Shown in pieces: positions 48,660 through 57,167 of a DNA stretch of 64,000 nt (position 1 is its first letter; each line of letters opens with the position of its first letter). Both the position numbers and the translations under genes were made by a program. The notes beneath the pieces are model-generated. The model made no database searches and had not been told where the DNA came from. It saw only the letters and a program-made list of their open reading frames with translations. The stretch is from Blastococcus sp. LR1 (GTDB taxonomy: Bacteria > Actinomycetota > Actinomycetes > Mycobacteriales > Geodermatophilaceae), in NCBI RefSeq assembly GCF_020166105.1, contig NZ_JAIUJY010000002.1, positions 248,001-312,000 on the forward strand, in the 5' to 3' direction.

Positions 48660-49902
48660 ACGGCTTGCGCTCGTCCAGCTTCACCGAGGCCTTGCCGGCG
48701 AGACGCCAGAGCCGGCCGGTCAGGTCGCGGTCCTCGTCGGTGACCAGGTTGCCCATCACCCGCAGGGCGACCGTCATCAGCGGGCGGGACCGCATGCCCA
48801 CCGGACCCGCAGCGGGCAGGAAGCGCGGCACCGTCAGCAGGCCGGCCAGCCGCCGGGCGATGGAGAACGCCTCGCCGTAGTGCCGGCGCAGCGTCGCCGG
48901 CCAGGACGTCGTCCAGTCGTCCTCGCCCAGCATCCCGACCAGCGTGCGGCCGGTCTCCAGGCCGTAGTCGATGCCCTCGCCGTTGAGCGGGTTCACGCAG
49001 CCGGCGGCGTCACCGATCAGCGCCCAGTTGCGGCCGGCGACGCCGGAGACCGCGCCACCCATGGGCAGCAGCGCGGAGGTCACGTCCCGCACCGCCCCGT
49101 CGAGCTGCCACTCCTCGCGACGGCTCTCGGCGTAGAACTCCAGGAGCGACTTCAGCTGCACCCCGGCCGGCCGCTTCGACGTCGCCAGGGTGCCGACGCC
49201 GAGGTTCACCTCGCCGGCCTCGCGGCCCAGCGGGAAGACCCAGCCGTAGCCCGAGAGCAGCTCGCCCTCGGTGCCGCGCAGCTCCAGGTGCGAGCTGATC
49301 CACTCGTCGTCGCTGCGGGCCGAGCGGACGTAGCTGCGCGCAGCGACGCCGTAGGCGGTGTCCCGGTGCCAGGTGCGACCCAGCACCCGGCCGAGCGGGG
49401 ACCGGACGCCGTCGGCGACGACGAGCCGCCGGCACCCCACGGTCGTCCGGCTGTCGTCGGCGAGCTCGAAGACGACGCCGGTCACGCGGTCCCCGTTCCG
49501 CTCGACGTCGACGGCGCGGGCGCCCTCGAACGGAACCGCGCCGGAGTCGACGGCGACCTGCCGGATGCGGGCGTCCAGCTCGGTGCGCGGCACCGCGCTG
49601 CCGTGGTCGGCAAACTTCCCGCCCGGCCAGGGCAGCTCCCACTGGCGCCCGAAGCCCGCCGCGCGCAGGCCCCGGTTGCGGGCCTTCGAGCGCGCCCAGT
49701 CCCCCAGCCCCAGCAGGTCCAGCTCGGCGATCGCCCGCGGGGTGAGGCCGTCGCCGCAGGTCTTGTCCCGCGGGAAGACCGCCGCGTCGGCGAGGACGAC
49801 GTCGTGCCCCGCACGGGCCGCCCAGGCGGCGGCCGAGGAGCCGGCCGGCCCGGCACCGACCACGAGGACGTCGGTGGCGGCGGGGACGGGCGCGGAGGTC
49901 AC
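48652..49902 (-). CDS. Geranylgeranyl reductase family FAD-dependent oxidoreductase
   Basis: 416 aa from a GTG at 49902. The dinucleotide-binding motif is VLVVGAGPAGSSAAAWAARA. A KTCGDGLTPRAIAEL segment and the FAD-binding LIGDAAGCVNPLNGEGIDYG motif mark the GGR family. These enzymes saturate isoprenoid chains, for example menaquinone side chains or archaeal-type lipids. In Actinobacteria the likeliest substrate is menaquinone or polyprenyl phosphate (inference). Confidence 0.9.
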   Translation of the reverse strand: MTSAPVPAATDVLVVGAGPAGSSAAAWAARAGHDVVLADAAVFPRDKTCGDGLTPRAIAELDLLGLGDWARSKARNRGLRAAGFGRQWELPWPGGKFADHGSAVPRTELDARIRQVAVDSGAVPFEGARAVDVERNGDRVTGVVFELADDSRTTVGCRRLVVADGVRSPLGRVLGRTWHRDTAYGVAARSYVRSARSDDEWISSHLELRGTEGELLSGYGWVFPLGREAGEVNLGVGTLATSKRPAGVQLKSLLEFYAESRREEWQLDGAVRDVTSALLPMGGAVSGVAGRNWALIGDAAGCVNPLNGEGIDYGLETGRTLVGMLGEDDWTTSWPATLRRHYGEAFSIARRLAGLLTVPRFLPAAGPVGMRSRPLMTVALRVMGNLVTDEDRDLTGRLWRLAGKASVKLDERKPFS

Positions 49903-49945
49903 CGGCCCAGTGTCCCTGGTCGGGACGACAGGGCGAGCACCCCGC

Positions 49946-50554
49946 TCAGTCCTCCTGCTGCGGCCCCCGGGCGCGGACCTCCTCGACGGCCGTCATCGCG
50001 ACCCGCAGCTCGCTCAGCCACGCGTCGGCGTTGCGGCCCACCAGCCGCACCGCCCACACCAGCGCCTCCGAGCGGGAGCGGGCCACCCCGGCGTCGACGA
50101 GCGTGTCCAGCACCAGGCGCTCGGGCTGCCGCAACCGGGTCATCACCGGGACCGAGGCGTGCGTGAAGAGCTGTCGCGTCCCGCCGCACGCGGCGCCCCA
50201 GGCCACCGAGCGGCCGTACCGCTGCTGAGCGGCGTCGGCGACCGCCATGCGCTCGCTGCGGGTCTCCTCCCGGAAGCGCTCGATGCGTCCGATCCGCGCC
50301 GAGTCGGCGTCCCCCTCGCCGGCCTCGGGCTCGGGCAGGGTGCCGACGACGGTGATCTCGTCCCGGTCCACGGTCAGCTCCACCGGTCCCGTGAACCAGC
50401 CGTCCGGCAACCGCCCGGCTAACCAGCCGGCGACCTCGGTGCGGTCGATCGGCGGCGGCGCCTCCGAGCCGCGTCCCCGGCCTCCCCTGCCGCGGCCGGC
50501 GCCGAGCCCTCCGCCGGCGAAGGGGAACTGATCGGGAGAACGGTGTCCGAGCAT
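49946..50554 (-). CDS. Unknown protein with a ribbon-helix-helix-like C-terminal segment
   Basis: 202 aa from the ATG at 50554 (GGAGGTCACC upstream). The N-terminus is Gly/Arg-rich (GAGRGRGGRGRG). The middle part has a beta-rich WFTGPVELTVDRDEITVVGT segment. Residues about 138-175 (MTRLRQPERLVLDTLVDAGV; ARSRSEALVWAVRLVGRNAD) fit a ribbon-helix-helix DNA-binding pattern. Short GTGTAA repeats lie just upstream of the gene, so autoregulation is possible. Confidence 0.65.
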   Translation of the reverse strand: MLGHRSPDQFPFAGGGLGAGRGRGGRGRGSEAPPPIDRTEVAGWLAGRLPDGWFTGPVELTVDRDEITVVGTLPEPEAGEGDADSARIGRIERFREETRSERMAVADAAQQRYGRSVAWGAACGGTRQLFTHASVPVMTRLRQPERLVLDTLVDAGVARSRSEALVWAVRLVGRNADAWLSELRVAMTAVEEVRARGPQQED

Positions 50555-50574
50555 GGTGACCTCCAGTGGTCAAC

Positions 50575-50595
50575 GTGTTGATTACACGCTTACAC
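50575..50595 (-). promoter_or_regulatory. Candidate operator of the ribbon-helix-helix-like gene
   Basis: On the minus strand GTGTAA-GC-GTGTAA in direct repeat (50582-50595), and the second copy is also one arm of the palindrome GTGT-N5-ACAC (50575-50587). The cluster lies about 20-40 bases before the start codon, where a promoter should be. AT content is locally higher than in neighbouring DNA. Confidence 0.5.
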
Positions 50596-50675
50596 GGTAA
50601 GCCGCTCTCGCGTGCTGCGGGAGTTCCACGACTACGCCCTGAGCGGACCGCGCCGGCCCTCGCGAACCCGGCCGG

Positions 50676-51341
50676 TCAGCCGAACAGGGGGAAGGCCGCG
50701 ACGCGCTCCCCCAGCTCGGCGCGGTCCGAGGCGGTGAGCGGCTCCCGGCCGGTTCCCCGGCGGGCCGCGGTGACGTCGTCCCAGGCGACCGGCAGCGGTC
50801 CACCTGCCAGGCCCTCGAGCACCCGGCGCACTTCCGCCAGGGGCCCGGCCGACGGCCCCGGCCGGTCGAGGTGCGCCACGAGATCGACGTGGTGGACGGC
50901 GGCCTCCACAGCCAGCGTGGAGAGCAGCGCGTCGACCGTCAGCACCCGGCCCTGCGTCCGCACGAACTCCCCCGGGGCGATCCGGGAGGCCGCCACGAGC
51001 ACCGCCGCCGTCGTCTCCGCGTACTCCTCGACGAGCTCCGCGGAGCTCAGCGCCACGCCGGCCACGGTCCGGGTCCGGAGCATGGCCGCGTCGTCGTCCG
51101 AGCCGGGCGGCTGCCACGCCCGCCAGTAGCTGACGGCGTCTCGCTCCGCAGGCCCGCCGGCGGGCGTGTTCAGGCCGACGAGGGCCCGGCGGGCATCCCC
51201 GAGCAGGTGGAACGTCAGGTCGTGCACGGCCCAGCCGCGGCACCCCGTCGGCGACCACTGCTCGCCGGCCAGCGCGACGTCGCCCAGGACCCCGCGGAGG
51301 TCGTCGTACGCGGTGCGCAGCAGGTTCGTCGTCTCGAGCAC
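50676..51341 (-). CDS. DinB-like / mycothiol-dependent maleylpyruvate isomerase N-terminal domain protein
   Basis: 221 aa. The pattern LRTAYDDLRGVLGDVALAGE, SPTGCRGWAVHDLTFHLLGD, and a later EAAVHHVDLVAHL is that of the MDMPI N-terminal (DinB-like four-helix) family, with His residues that can bind a metal. Members use mycothiol or act as metal-dependent transferases. The nearby mca gene fits a mycothiol context. Exact reaction unknown. Confidence 0.8.
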   Translation of the reverse strand: MLETTNLLRTAYDDLRGVLGDVALAGEQWSPTGCRGWAVHDLTFHLLGDARRALVGLNTPAGGPAERDAVSYWRAWQPPGSDDDAAMLRTRTVAGVALSSAELVEEYAETTAAVLVAASRIAPGEFVRTQGRVLTVDALLSTLAVEAAVHHVDLVAHLDRPGPSAGPLAEVRRVLEGLAGGPLPVAWDDVTAARRGTGREPLTASDRAELGERVAAFPLFG

Positions 51342-51369
51342 CCCGGGAGCCTGGCACGGCTCCCGGAGG

Positions 51370-51696
51370 TCAGCGCTCGGTAGCGGTGCCGTCCTCGTCG
51401 CGCCGGGGCGCCTCGATCGCCAGCGGCGCCCTGCGCAACGTGTCCAGGAGCTCCTGGCCCGGCTGTGCCGGGTCGTCGAGCTCCGAGATGTCGTCGGGAA
51501 CCTCGACGACCGGCTCCCGGTCGGCCGGGTCGAAGCTGTGCGGCAGCTTGTTGAGGTGCCCGCTCATCGACTTCACCAGCAGCGCGGCGGCGATGAGCAG
51601 CAGGACGACGAGCAGCAGGCCGAAGGGGCCGGACTTGCCGACGTCCTCGGGCAGCTGCTCGCCGGCGGTGATCAGGACCTGTGCCGCGGAACTCAT
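51370..51696 (-). CDS. Small membrane protein next to mca (Rv1083-like)
   Basis: 108 aa. One membrane segment (SGPFGLLLVVLLLIAAALLV) is followed by a cytoplasmic tail (HLNKLPHSFDPADREPVVEV). A protein of this type stands beside mca in mycobacteria. The ATG at 51696 overlaps the mca stop. Function unknown. Confidence 0.8.
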   Translation of the reverse strand: MSSAAQVLITAGEQLPEDVGKSGPFGLLLVVLLLIAAALLVKSMSGHLNKLPHSFDPADREPVVEVPDDISELDDPAQPGQELLDTLRRAPLAIEAPRRDEDGTATER

Positions 51697-52586
51697 CGGA
51701 CGCCCACCTCGCTTCGGATGCCGGCGAACAGATCGTCCTCCGGCGTGGTCGAGTCCACCAGGGAGCGGACCAGCTCGTAGTCCTCCGTCGGCCAGATCTC
51801 CTGCTGGGTCTCCACCGGGCAGGCGAACCAGCGGCCGAGCGGATCGATCTGGGTGGCGTGCGCGATCAGGGCGGCGTCACGCACGGGGAAGTACTCGCCG
51901 CAGGGCACCCGCGTGGTGACCCGGTGGGAGATGTCGTGCGCGGGATCCCAGTTCGCCAGCCACTCGGTGTAGGGCGACTCCTCACCGCTGGCCAGGATCG
52001 CCTCGTGGATCGCCTTCGTCCGGGGCAGCGTGAAGCTCATGTGGTAGTAGAGCTTGCTCGCCTGCCAGGGCTCGCCGAGCTCCGGATAGCGGTCCGGATC
52101 AGCGGCGGCGTCGAAGGCGTACATCGAGATCTCGTGGGTCTTGATGTGGTCGGGGTGCGGGTAGCCACCGCGCTCGTCGTAGGTGGTGATCACCTGCGGC
52201 TTGAACCGGCGGATCAGCGCCACGAGCGGCGCGGCCGCCTCCTCGAGCGGCACCAGCGCGAAGCAGCCCTCGGGCAGCGGCGGCAGCGGATCGCCCTCGG
52301 GCAGCCCGGAGTCGACGAAACCGAGGAACTCCTGCTCGATCCCGAGGATGTCGCGGGCCCGCTCCATCTCCTCGGCGCGGATCTGCGGCAGCCGCTCCCA
52401 CACCTCGGGGCGGTCCATGGCCGGGTTGAGCACCGAGCCGCGCTCGCCTCCGGTGGCGGTCGCCACCAGAACGCGAACACCCTCGGCCACGTACTTCGCC
52501 ATCGTGGCGGCGCCCTTGCTCGACTCGTCGTCCGGATGAGCGTGCACGGCGAGCAGGCGCAGCTGGTCGGGTTGGGTCACCCGCAC
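51693..52586 (-). CDS. mca: Mycothiol S-conjugate amidase
   Basis: 297 aa from the GTG at 52586 (GAGGGA upstream); a GTG at 52580 is equally possible. The HPDDES motif (residues 17-22), TGGERGSVLNPAMDRPEV, and YDERGGYPHPDHIKTHEISM are zinc-binding and family motifs of the LmbE/MshB/Mca group. The length and the neighbouring Rv1083-like gene favour Mca over MshB. It cleaves mycothiol-toxin conjugates so that the mercapturate can be exported; its presence marks the organism as mycothiol-producing. Confidence 0.93.
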   Translation of the reverse strand: MRVTQPDQLRLLAVHAHPDDESSKGAATMAKYVAEGVRVLVATATGGERGSVLNPAMDRPEVWERLPQIRAEEMERARDILGIEQEFLGFVDSGLPEGDPLPPLPEGCFALVPLEEAAAPLVALIRRFKPQVITTYDERGGYPHPDHIKTHEISMYAFDAAADPDRYPELGEPWQASKLYYHMSFTLPRTKAIHEAILASGEESPYTEWLANWDPAHDISHRVTTRVPCGEYFPVRDAALIAHATQIDPLGRWFACPVETQQEIWPTEDYELVRSLVDSTTPEDDLFAGIRSEVGVR

Positions 52587-52827
52587 AGTGTCCCTCGCCC
52601 GGCGGCGGTGATGACGGATGCCCACGAGGTGTGGCCCACACCTCGCCCGGAAGGACCACCCGGACAGCCCTTGCAGAGGCCCGATCCCGTGCCGGTACGT
52701 CGCGGTTCAGGTGCCCGGCGTCCGCGGCGGATCGATGCACCGGGCCGAGCGGCGGTGTTAGCTTGGCCGGATCGACCCGCGGCGGCCCGACCGGGCCGCC
52801 ACCCACGAGTTCCAGGAGTTCTCCCCC

Positions 52828-53331
52828 GTGTCCACCCCCACTGACGAGCAGGACCAGGGCATCTGGCTGACCCAGGAGGCCTACGACCGGCTGAAGGCCG
52901 AGCTCGACCAGCTGGTGGGGAACCGCCCGGCGATGTCGGCGGAGATCAACGCCCGCCGCGAAGAGGGCGACCTCAAGGAGAACGGCGGCTACCACGCGGC
53001 CAAGGACGAGCAGGGCAAGCAGGAGGCCCGCATCCGTCAGCTCACCGACCTGCTCCGCAAGTCGCACGTGGGCGAGCCCCCGACGAAGGTCACGAACGCC
53101 GGCGTCGGCACCGTCATCACCATCCGGTTCGAGGGTGACGACGACACCGAGAAGTTCCTCCTCGGCTCCCGCGAGATCGCGGGCACGACCGACCTGACCG
53201 TCTACTCCCCCGAGTCGGCGCTGGGCGCGGCGATCATGGGCGCGAAGCCGGGCAAGAAGGTGACGTACCAGACCCCCAACGGGAAGGCCATCACCGTCGA
53301 GGTCGTCGGCATCGAGCCGTTCGTCCCCTGA
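52828..53331 (+). CDS. greA: GreA transcription elongation factor
   Basis: 167 aa from the GTG at 52828 (CCAGGAG upstream). An N-terminal coiled coil (QEAYDRLKAELDQLVGNRPA; REEGDLKENGGYHAAKDEQG) carries the acidic tip residues that enter the RNA polymerase channel. The FKBP-like C-terminal domain follows (YSPESALGAAIMGAKPGKKV). It rescues backtracked polymerase. Divergent from mca, as Rv1080c is near Rv1082 in M. tuberculosis. The 241-base divergent gap holds a weak TAGCTT -10-like sequence at 52759. Confidence 0.95.
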   Translation: MSTPTDEQDQGIWLTQEAYDRLKAELDQLVGNRPAMSAEINARREEGDLKENGGYHAAKDEQGKQEARIRQLTDLLRKSHVGEPPTKVTNAGVGTVITIRFEGDDDTEKFLLGSREIAGTTDLTVYSPESALGAAIMGAKPGKKVTYQTPNGKAITVEVVGIEPFVP

Positions 53332-53338
53332 TCAGTCG

Positions 53339-53671
53339 GTGACCGGACCTCGCGGCCGCTCCCGCCGCGCGGAGAACACCGGCTTCCCGTGCGTGCACTG
53401 CGCGGCACCCGTACCGGCGAACACCGACGGGCACTACCGCAACCACTGCCCGTACTGCCTGTGGTCGCTGCACGTCGACGAGCTGCCCGGTGACCGGGCC
53501 AGCGAGTGCCGGCAGCCCATGGAGCCGGTCGGGCTGGTGGAGAAGTCCGGCAAGGGCTGGCAGGTGGTGCACCGCTGCACGGCGTGCGGCCACCGCCAGC
53601 CCAACCGGCTGGTCCGCGACGGCGACGCCCCCGACGATCTGGACCTGGTGCTCTCGCTCCCCTGGCTCTGA
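53339..53671 (+). CDS. RNHCP domain protein
   Basis: 110 aa from a GTG at 53339, 7 bases after greA. The name-giving motif YRNHCPYCLWSLHVD is present, with zinc-ribbon pairs CVHC, CPYC and CTAC. RNHCP proteins are small and of unknown function, possibly RNA-binding. Likely co-transcribed with greA. Confidence 0.88.
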   Translation: MTGPRGRSRRAENTGFPCVHCAAPVPANTDGHYRNHCPYCLWSLHVDELPGDRASECRQPMEPVGLVEKSGKGWQVVHRCTACGHRQPNRLVRDGDAPDDLDLVLSLPWL

Positions 53672-53697
53672 CGCCCGGGTCCGTGGCCGTTCGGGCG
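53672..53697. terminator. Hairpin between convergent genes
   Basis: CGCCCG and CGGGCG arms around a 14-base loop fill the 30-base gap between the RNHCP and DUF5996 genes. It could serve both. Confidence 0.5.
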
Positions 53698-53701
53698 AGG
53701 C

Positions 53702-54628
53702 TCAGCCCCTGCGCGCGGGGTCGGTGATGCCGTTCCGGCAGGCCAGCGCCTCGACGTCCCACCCGGCTCGCGTGGCCCCCGCGAGGTAGGCCGCCTCGAG
53801 GAAGGCCGACACGGCTGCTCTCGGGTCGTGGGCACTCCGCGCTGTGTCGTAGGGCAGGACGGCCAGGTGGCTGCCCCCGCGCTCGACCCACGTCGCGCCG
53901 GCGGGCAGCTCGGCGTCGGCCAGCCCCGCAGGCTCCGGCGAGGTGTAGGAGTAGAACGCCGGGTCGGGATAGGTCGGATCCCCGAACCAGAACCCCGAGC
54001 TGACGACCTCGCGGGAGTAGGCCTCCCTGGTCACCGCGTCGGTGCCCTCGGCGGGCGGGACCACCCGGTCGGAGAACCGGGTGACGGCCACGTCGAACGT
54101 GTGCCAGAAGTGGTGCACCGGGCTGGTCTTGCCGGAGAAGTGACCCGCGAACTCCTCCAGGACGACGTTGACCTGGCTGAGCACCTGCCAGTAGCGGGTG
54201 ACCGCGGCAGGGTCGTAGCTCGCGTGCTCGGTGTCCTCGGCGAAGGGCCGGTCGGCGTCGGGCAGGTCGAACGGGCGCGCACCGGCAATGTCGACGCCGG
54301 AGACGCCGACGGCGGCCAGGGAGACCTGCAGCTCCCGGTGGAACGACGCGACCGAGCGCCCGACCATGCCGAAGGAGGCGCGCCGACCGTCGACGGTGGT
54401 GACGTCGACGCGGTGGTCGAGCAGGTCGAGGTCGATGGTGAACGTCGGGTCCAGGCCCATGGGGCGGGTCGTGATCCCGCGGCCGGTGAGGTGGAAGGGA
54501 ACGTTCCACCAGTGGTTGCGCCGGGGGCTTGCGAGCAGCCGCACGCGGCCGACCACCTGCGCGAACCGGTGCACCGTGGCGAGGGTGTCCGACCACCCCG
54601 CGTACGGGATCGGCGGGAACAGCTCCAT
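53702..54628 (-). CDS. DUF5996 family protein
   Basis: 308 aa from the ATG at 54628 with AGGAGG 7 bases upstream. The start MELFPPIPYAGWSDTLATVH and the motifs HHFWHTFDVAVTRFSDR and WFGDPTYPDPAFYSYTSPEP fit DUF5996. No function is known for the family. No signal peptide or membrane segment. Confidence 0.82.
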   Translation of the reverse strand: MELFPPIPYAGWSDTLATVHRFAQVVGRVRLLASPRRNHWWNVPFHLTGRGITTRPMGLDPTFTIDLDLLDHRVDVTTVDGRRASFGMVGRSVASFHRELQVSLAAVGVSGVDIAGARPFDLPDADRPFAEDTEHASYDPAAVTRYWQVLSQVNVVLEEFAGHFSGKTSPVHHFWHTFDVAVTRFSDRVVPPAEGTDAVTREAYSREVVSSGFWFGDPTYPDPAFYSYTSPEPAGLADAELPAGATWVERGGSHLAVLPYDTARSAHDPRAAVSAFLEAAYLAGATRAGWDVEALACRNGITDPARRG

Positions 54629-54660
54629 CGGGTACCTCCTGGCGGACGGGCCCGTCGGCG

Positions 54661-54984
54661 TCAGGCCTGGGCGGCAGGCACGGCCGGGGAGCGGTGCAGC
54701 GAGGCTACGACGGAGCACGTGGCCGCGGCGAGGGCCAGGACGAGCCAGGAGCCGCCCGCGACGACGCTGCCCTGCCCGCCGGTGCGGTCCGCCCACTCCA
54801 TGTGGTCGTTCGCGGCGATGACCCAGGCGGCCACGAACGCCAACGCGGCCAGGTAGGCGCCGGCCGCCAGCAGGGGACGGCGTCGTCCCACCGCCAGCAG
54901 GACCGGCGGGAGGAGCACCGCCGCGATCGCACTCGCCGGTACGAGCATCGCCACGATGCCGATCAGGACGTCCATGCCCGGCAT
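54661..54984 (-). CDS. Small membrane protein, unknown
   Basis: 107 aa with three membrane segments (VLIGIVAMLVPASAIAAVLL; LLAAGAYLAALAFVAAWVIA; SWLVLALAAATCSVVASLHR). Either Met1 (54984) or Met4 (54975) may be the start. No family recognised. Confidence 0.6.
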   Translation of the reverse strand: MPGMDVLIGIVAMLVPASAIAAVLLPPVLLAVGRRRPLLAAGAYLAALAFVAAWVIAANDHMEWADRTGGQGSVVAGGSWLVLALAAATCSVVASLHRSPAVPAAQA

Positions 54985-55040
54985 CGTGGCGCACCGGCCC
55001 CACCGCCGGGGTCACTGCGTGCGGGGTGTCCCCCGATCGA

Positions 55041-57098
55041 TCAGGCCGCCGGTGCCAGACCGCGACGACGGAGCAGCGGCCCGGGGTCGGCGTCGCGGCC
55101 CCGCACGGCCCGGAAGGCGGCCAGCGGGTCCACCGATCCGCCCACGGCCAGCAGCCGCTCGCGGAAGACGTTCCCGTTGTCGCGCCGGAGGCCGCCGTTC
55201 TCCTTGAACCACTCCACCGTGTCGGCGTCCAGCACCTCCGACCAGATGTAGGAGTAGTAACCGGCGGAGTAGCCCCCGGCGAAGATGTGCTGGAAGTACG
55301 TCGTCCGGTAGCGCGGCGGCACCAGCTCGGAAGCGACCCCGGCATCCTGCAGGGCCTTGGCCTCGAACTCCACCGGGTCGCCGACCTCGGTCTCCGGCGT
55401 GATCCGGTGCCAGGCCTGGTCGAGCAGGGTGGCGGAGAGGTACTCCAGCGTCGCGAACCCCTCGCCCCAGAGCTGGGCGGCGTCGATCGCCTCGACGACG
55501 GCGGCCGGCAGCGGCTCGTCGGTCTCCACGTGCCGGGCGTAGTGCCGCAGCACCTCCGGCCAGAGCGCCCACATCTCGTTGACCTGGCTCGGGAACTCCA
55601 CGAAGTCCCGCGGCACGCTCGTGCCGGAGAACCGCGGGAAGGTGACGGCGGAGCTCAGCCCGTGCAGCGCGTGCCCGAACTCGTGGAAGAGCGTGTTGAC
55701 CTCCTCGAGGGTCAGCAGCGTGGGCTTCCCCTCGGGTGCCCGGGAGACGTTGAGGCAGTTGAAGACGACGGGCCTGGTGCCGAGCAGCGCCGACTGGCGG
55801 ACGAAGGAGCTCATCCAGGCCCCGCCCCGCTTGCCCTCGCGGGCGAAGAAGTCACCGAGGTAGAGCCCGACCTCGGCGCCGTCGGCGTCGGTGACCTCCC
55901 AGACGCGGACGTCGGGGTGGAAGCCGGTGAGGTCCGGGCGCGGGGTGAAGCGGTAGCCGTAGAGCAGCTCGGCGGCGTGGAAGACGCCGTCGACCAGCAC
56001 CCGGTCGAGCTCGAAGTACGGCCGCAGCGCCGCGGTGTCGACGGCGTAGCGATCGGCCCGCACCCGCTCGCTGTAGTACGCCCAGTCCCAGGCCGCCAGC
56101 TCGACGCCGTCCCGCTCCGCGGCTTCGCGGAGCACCGCCGCCTCGGCCTCGGCGTTGGCCGCCGACGCCGGGACCATCGAGGCCAGCATCGCGTCGACCG
56201 CCTCGGTCGTCGCCGCCGTCTGGTCGGCGAGGACGAGGTCGGCATGGGTGGCGAAGCCCAGCAGCCGGGCCCGCTCGGCGCGCACCCGGGCGATCCGCTC
56301 GGCGACCGGCCGGTTGTCGTGCTCGCCCCCGGAGGCACGGGCAATGGATGCCTCGAACACCCGGCGGCGCAGCTCCCGGTTGCGCAGCTTGGCCAGCAGC
56401 GGCTGGCCGGTGGGCAGCACCAGGGTCAGCAGGTAGCCGTCGACCCCGCGGTCGGCGGCGGCACGCGCGGCGGCCGCCACCTCCTCGTCGCTCAGCCCGT
56501 CGAGCTCCGCGGCGTCCGCGACCCGCACGCCCGCGGCCTCGGTCGCCAGCTGCAGGTTCTGGCCGAAGGTCGTCGACAGCTCCGACAGCTCCTGGTTCAG
56601 CTCGCTCAGGCGCGCCCGCCCCGCGTCGTCCAGCCGGGCACCGGCGAGCACGAAGTCCAGGTGGTACCGCTCGACCAGCCGCAGCGACTCGGCGTCCAGC
56701 CCGGCGGTCTCGCGGTAGGCGTGCACCGCGTCGACGCGGGCGAACAGCGCCGGGTCCAGGCGCAGGGCGTCGTCGTGAGCGGCGGCCAGTGGCGCGATCT
56801 CGCGCTCGATCTCGCGGAGCCGCGGCGTGGCGACCGACGAGGAGAGGTTGCCGAACACCGACCACGCCCGGTCGAGCAGGGCGCCGGCCCGCTCCAGTGC
56901 GACGATCGTGTTCTCGAAGGTCGCTTCCTCGGCCGATCCGACGATGCCGGCGACCTCACGGCGGTGCTCGGCCATTCCGGCCAGCAGCGCCTCGCGGCAG
57001 TGCTCGAGGGTGATGTCGGCGAACGGCGGCAGCCGGAACGGCAGCTCCGACGGCGCGGCGAGAGGGTTGTCAGCGGCGAGGGCGTCAGCAGTGCTCAT
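55041..57098 (-). CDS. M3 family oligopeptidase (peptidyl-dipeptidase Dcp/OpdA-like)
   Basis: 685 aa, full family length. The zinc motif HEFGHALHGL is at about residue 467, followed by the distal Glu and the family ending (GYYSYIWSEVLDADTVEWFK). The N-terminal helical part (IEREIAPLAAAHDDALRLDP) is typical. A cytoplasmic enzyme that finishes degradation of short peptides. Confidence 0.93.
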   Translation of the reverse strand: MSTADALAADNPLAAPSELPFRLPPFADITLEHCREALLAGMAEHRREVAGIVGSAEEATFENTIVALERAGALLDRAWSVFGNLSSSVATPRLREIEREIAPLAAAHDDALRLDPALFARVDAVHAYRETAGLDAESLRLVERYHLDFVLAGARLDDAGRARLSELNQELSELSTTFGQNLQLATEAAGVRVADAAELDGLSDEEVAAAARAAADRGVDGYLLTLVLPTGQPLLAKLRNRELRRRVFEASIARASGGEHDNRPVAERIARVRAERARLLGFATHADLVLADQTAATTEAVDAMLASMVPASAANAEAEAAVLREAAERDGVELAAWDWAYYSERVRADRYAVDTAALRPYFELDRVLVDGVFHAAELLYGYRFTPRPDLTGFHPDVRVWEVTDADGAEVGLYLGDFFAREGKRGGAWMSSFVRQSALLGTRPVVFNCLNVSRAPEGKPTLLTLEEVNTLFHEFGHALHGLSSAVTFPRFSGTSVPRDFVEFPSQVNEMWALWPEVLRHYARHVETDEPLPAAVVEAIDAAQLWGEGFATLEYLSATLLDQAWHRITPETEVGDPVEFEAKALQDAGVASELVPPRYRTTYFQHIFAGGYSAGYYSYIWSEVLDADTVEWFKENGGLRRDNGNVFRERLLAVGGSVDPLAAFRAVRGRDADPGPLLRRRGLAPAA

Positions 57099-57125
57099 CG
57101 CCGTCCATCCTCCCGCCCCGTGCCC

Positions 57126-57163
57126 GGCCCCGCTGCAGGGACCGGGCGTGGGGCGGCGGGGCC
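57126..57163 (-). terminator. Hairpin after the second ABC permease
   Basis: GGCCCCGC (57126-57133) and GCGGGGCC (57156-57163) pair perfectly around a 22-base loop that has its own GC pairs. It lies 5 bases beyond the permease stop. Confidence 0.65.
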
Positions 57164-57167
57164 TTCG

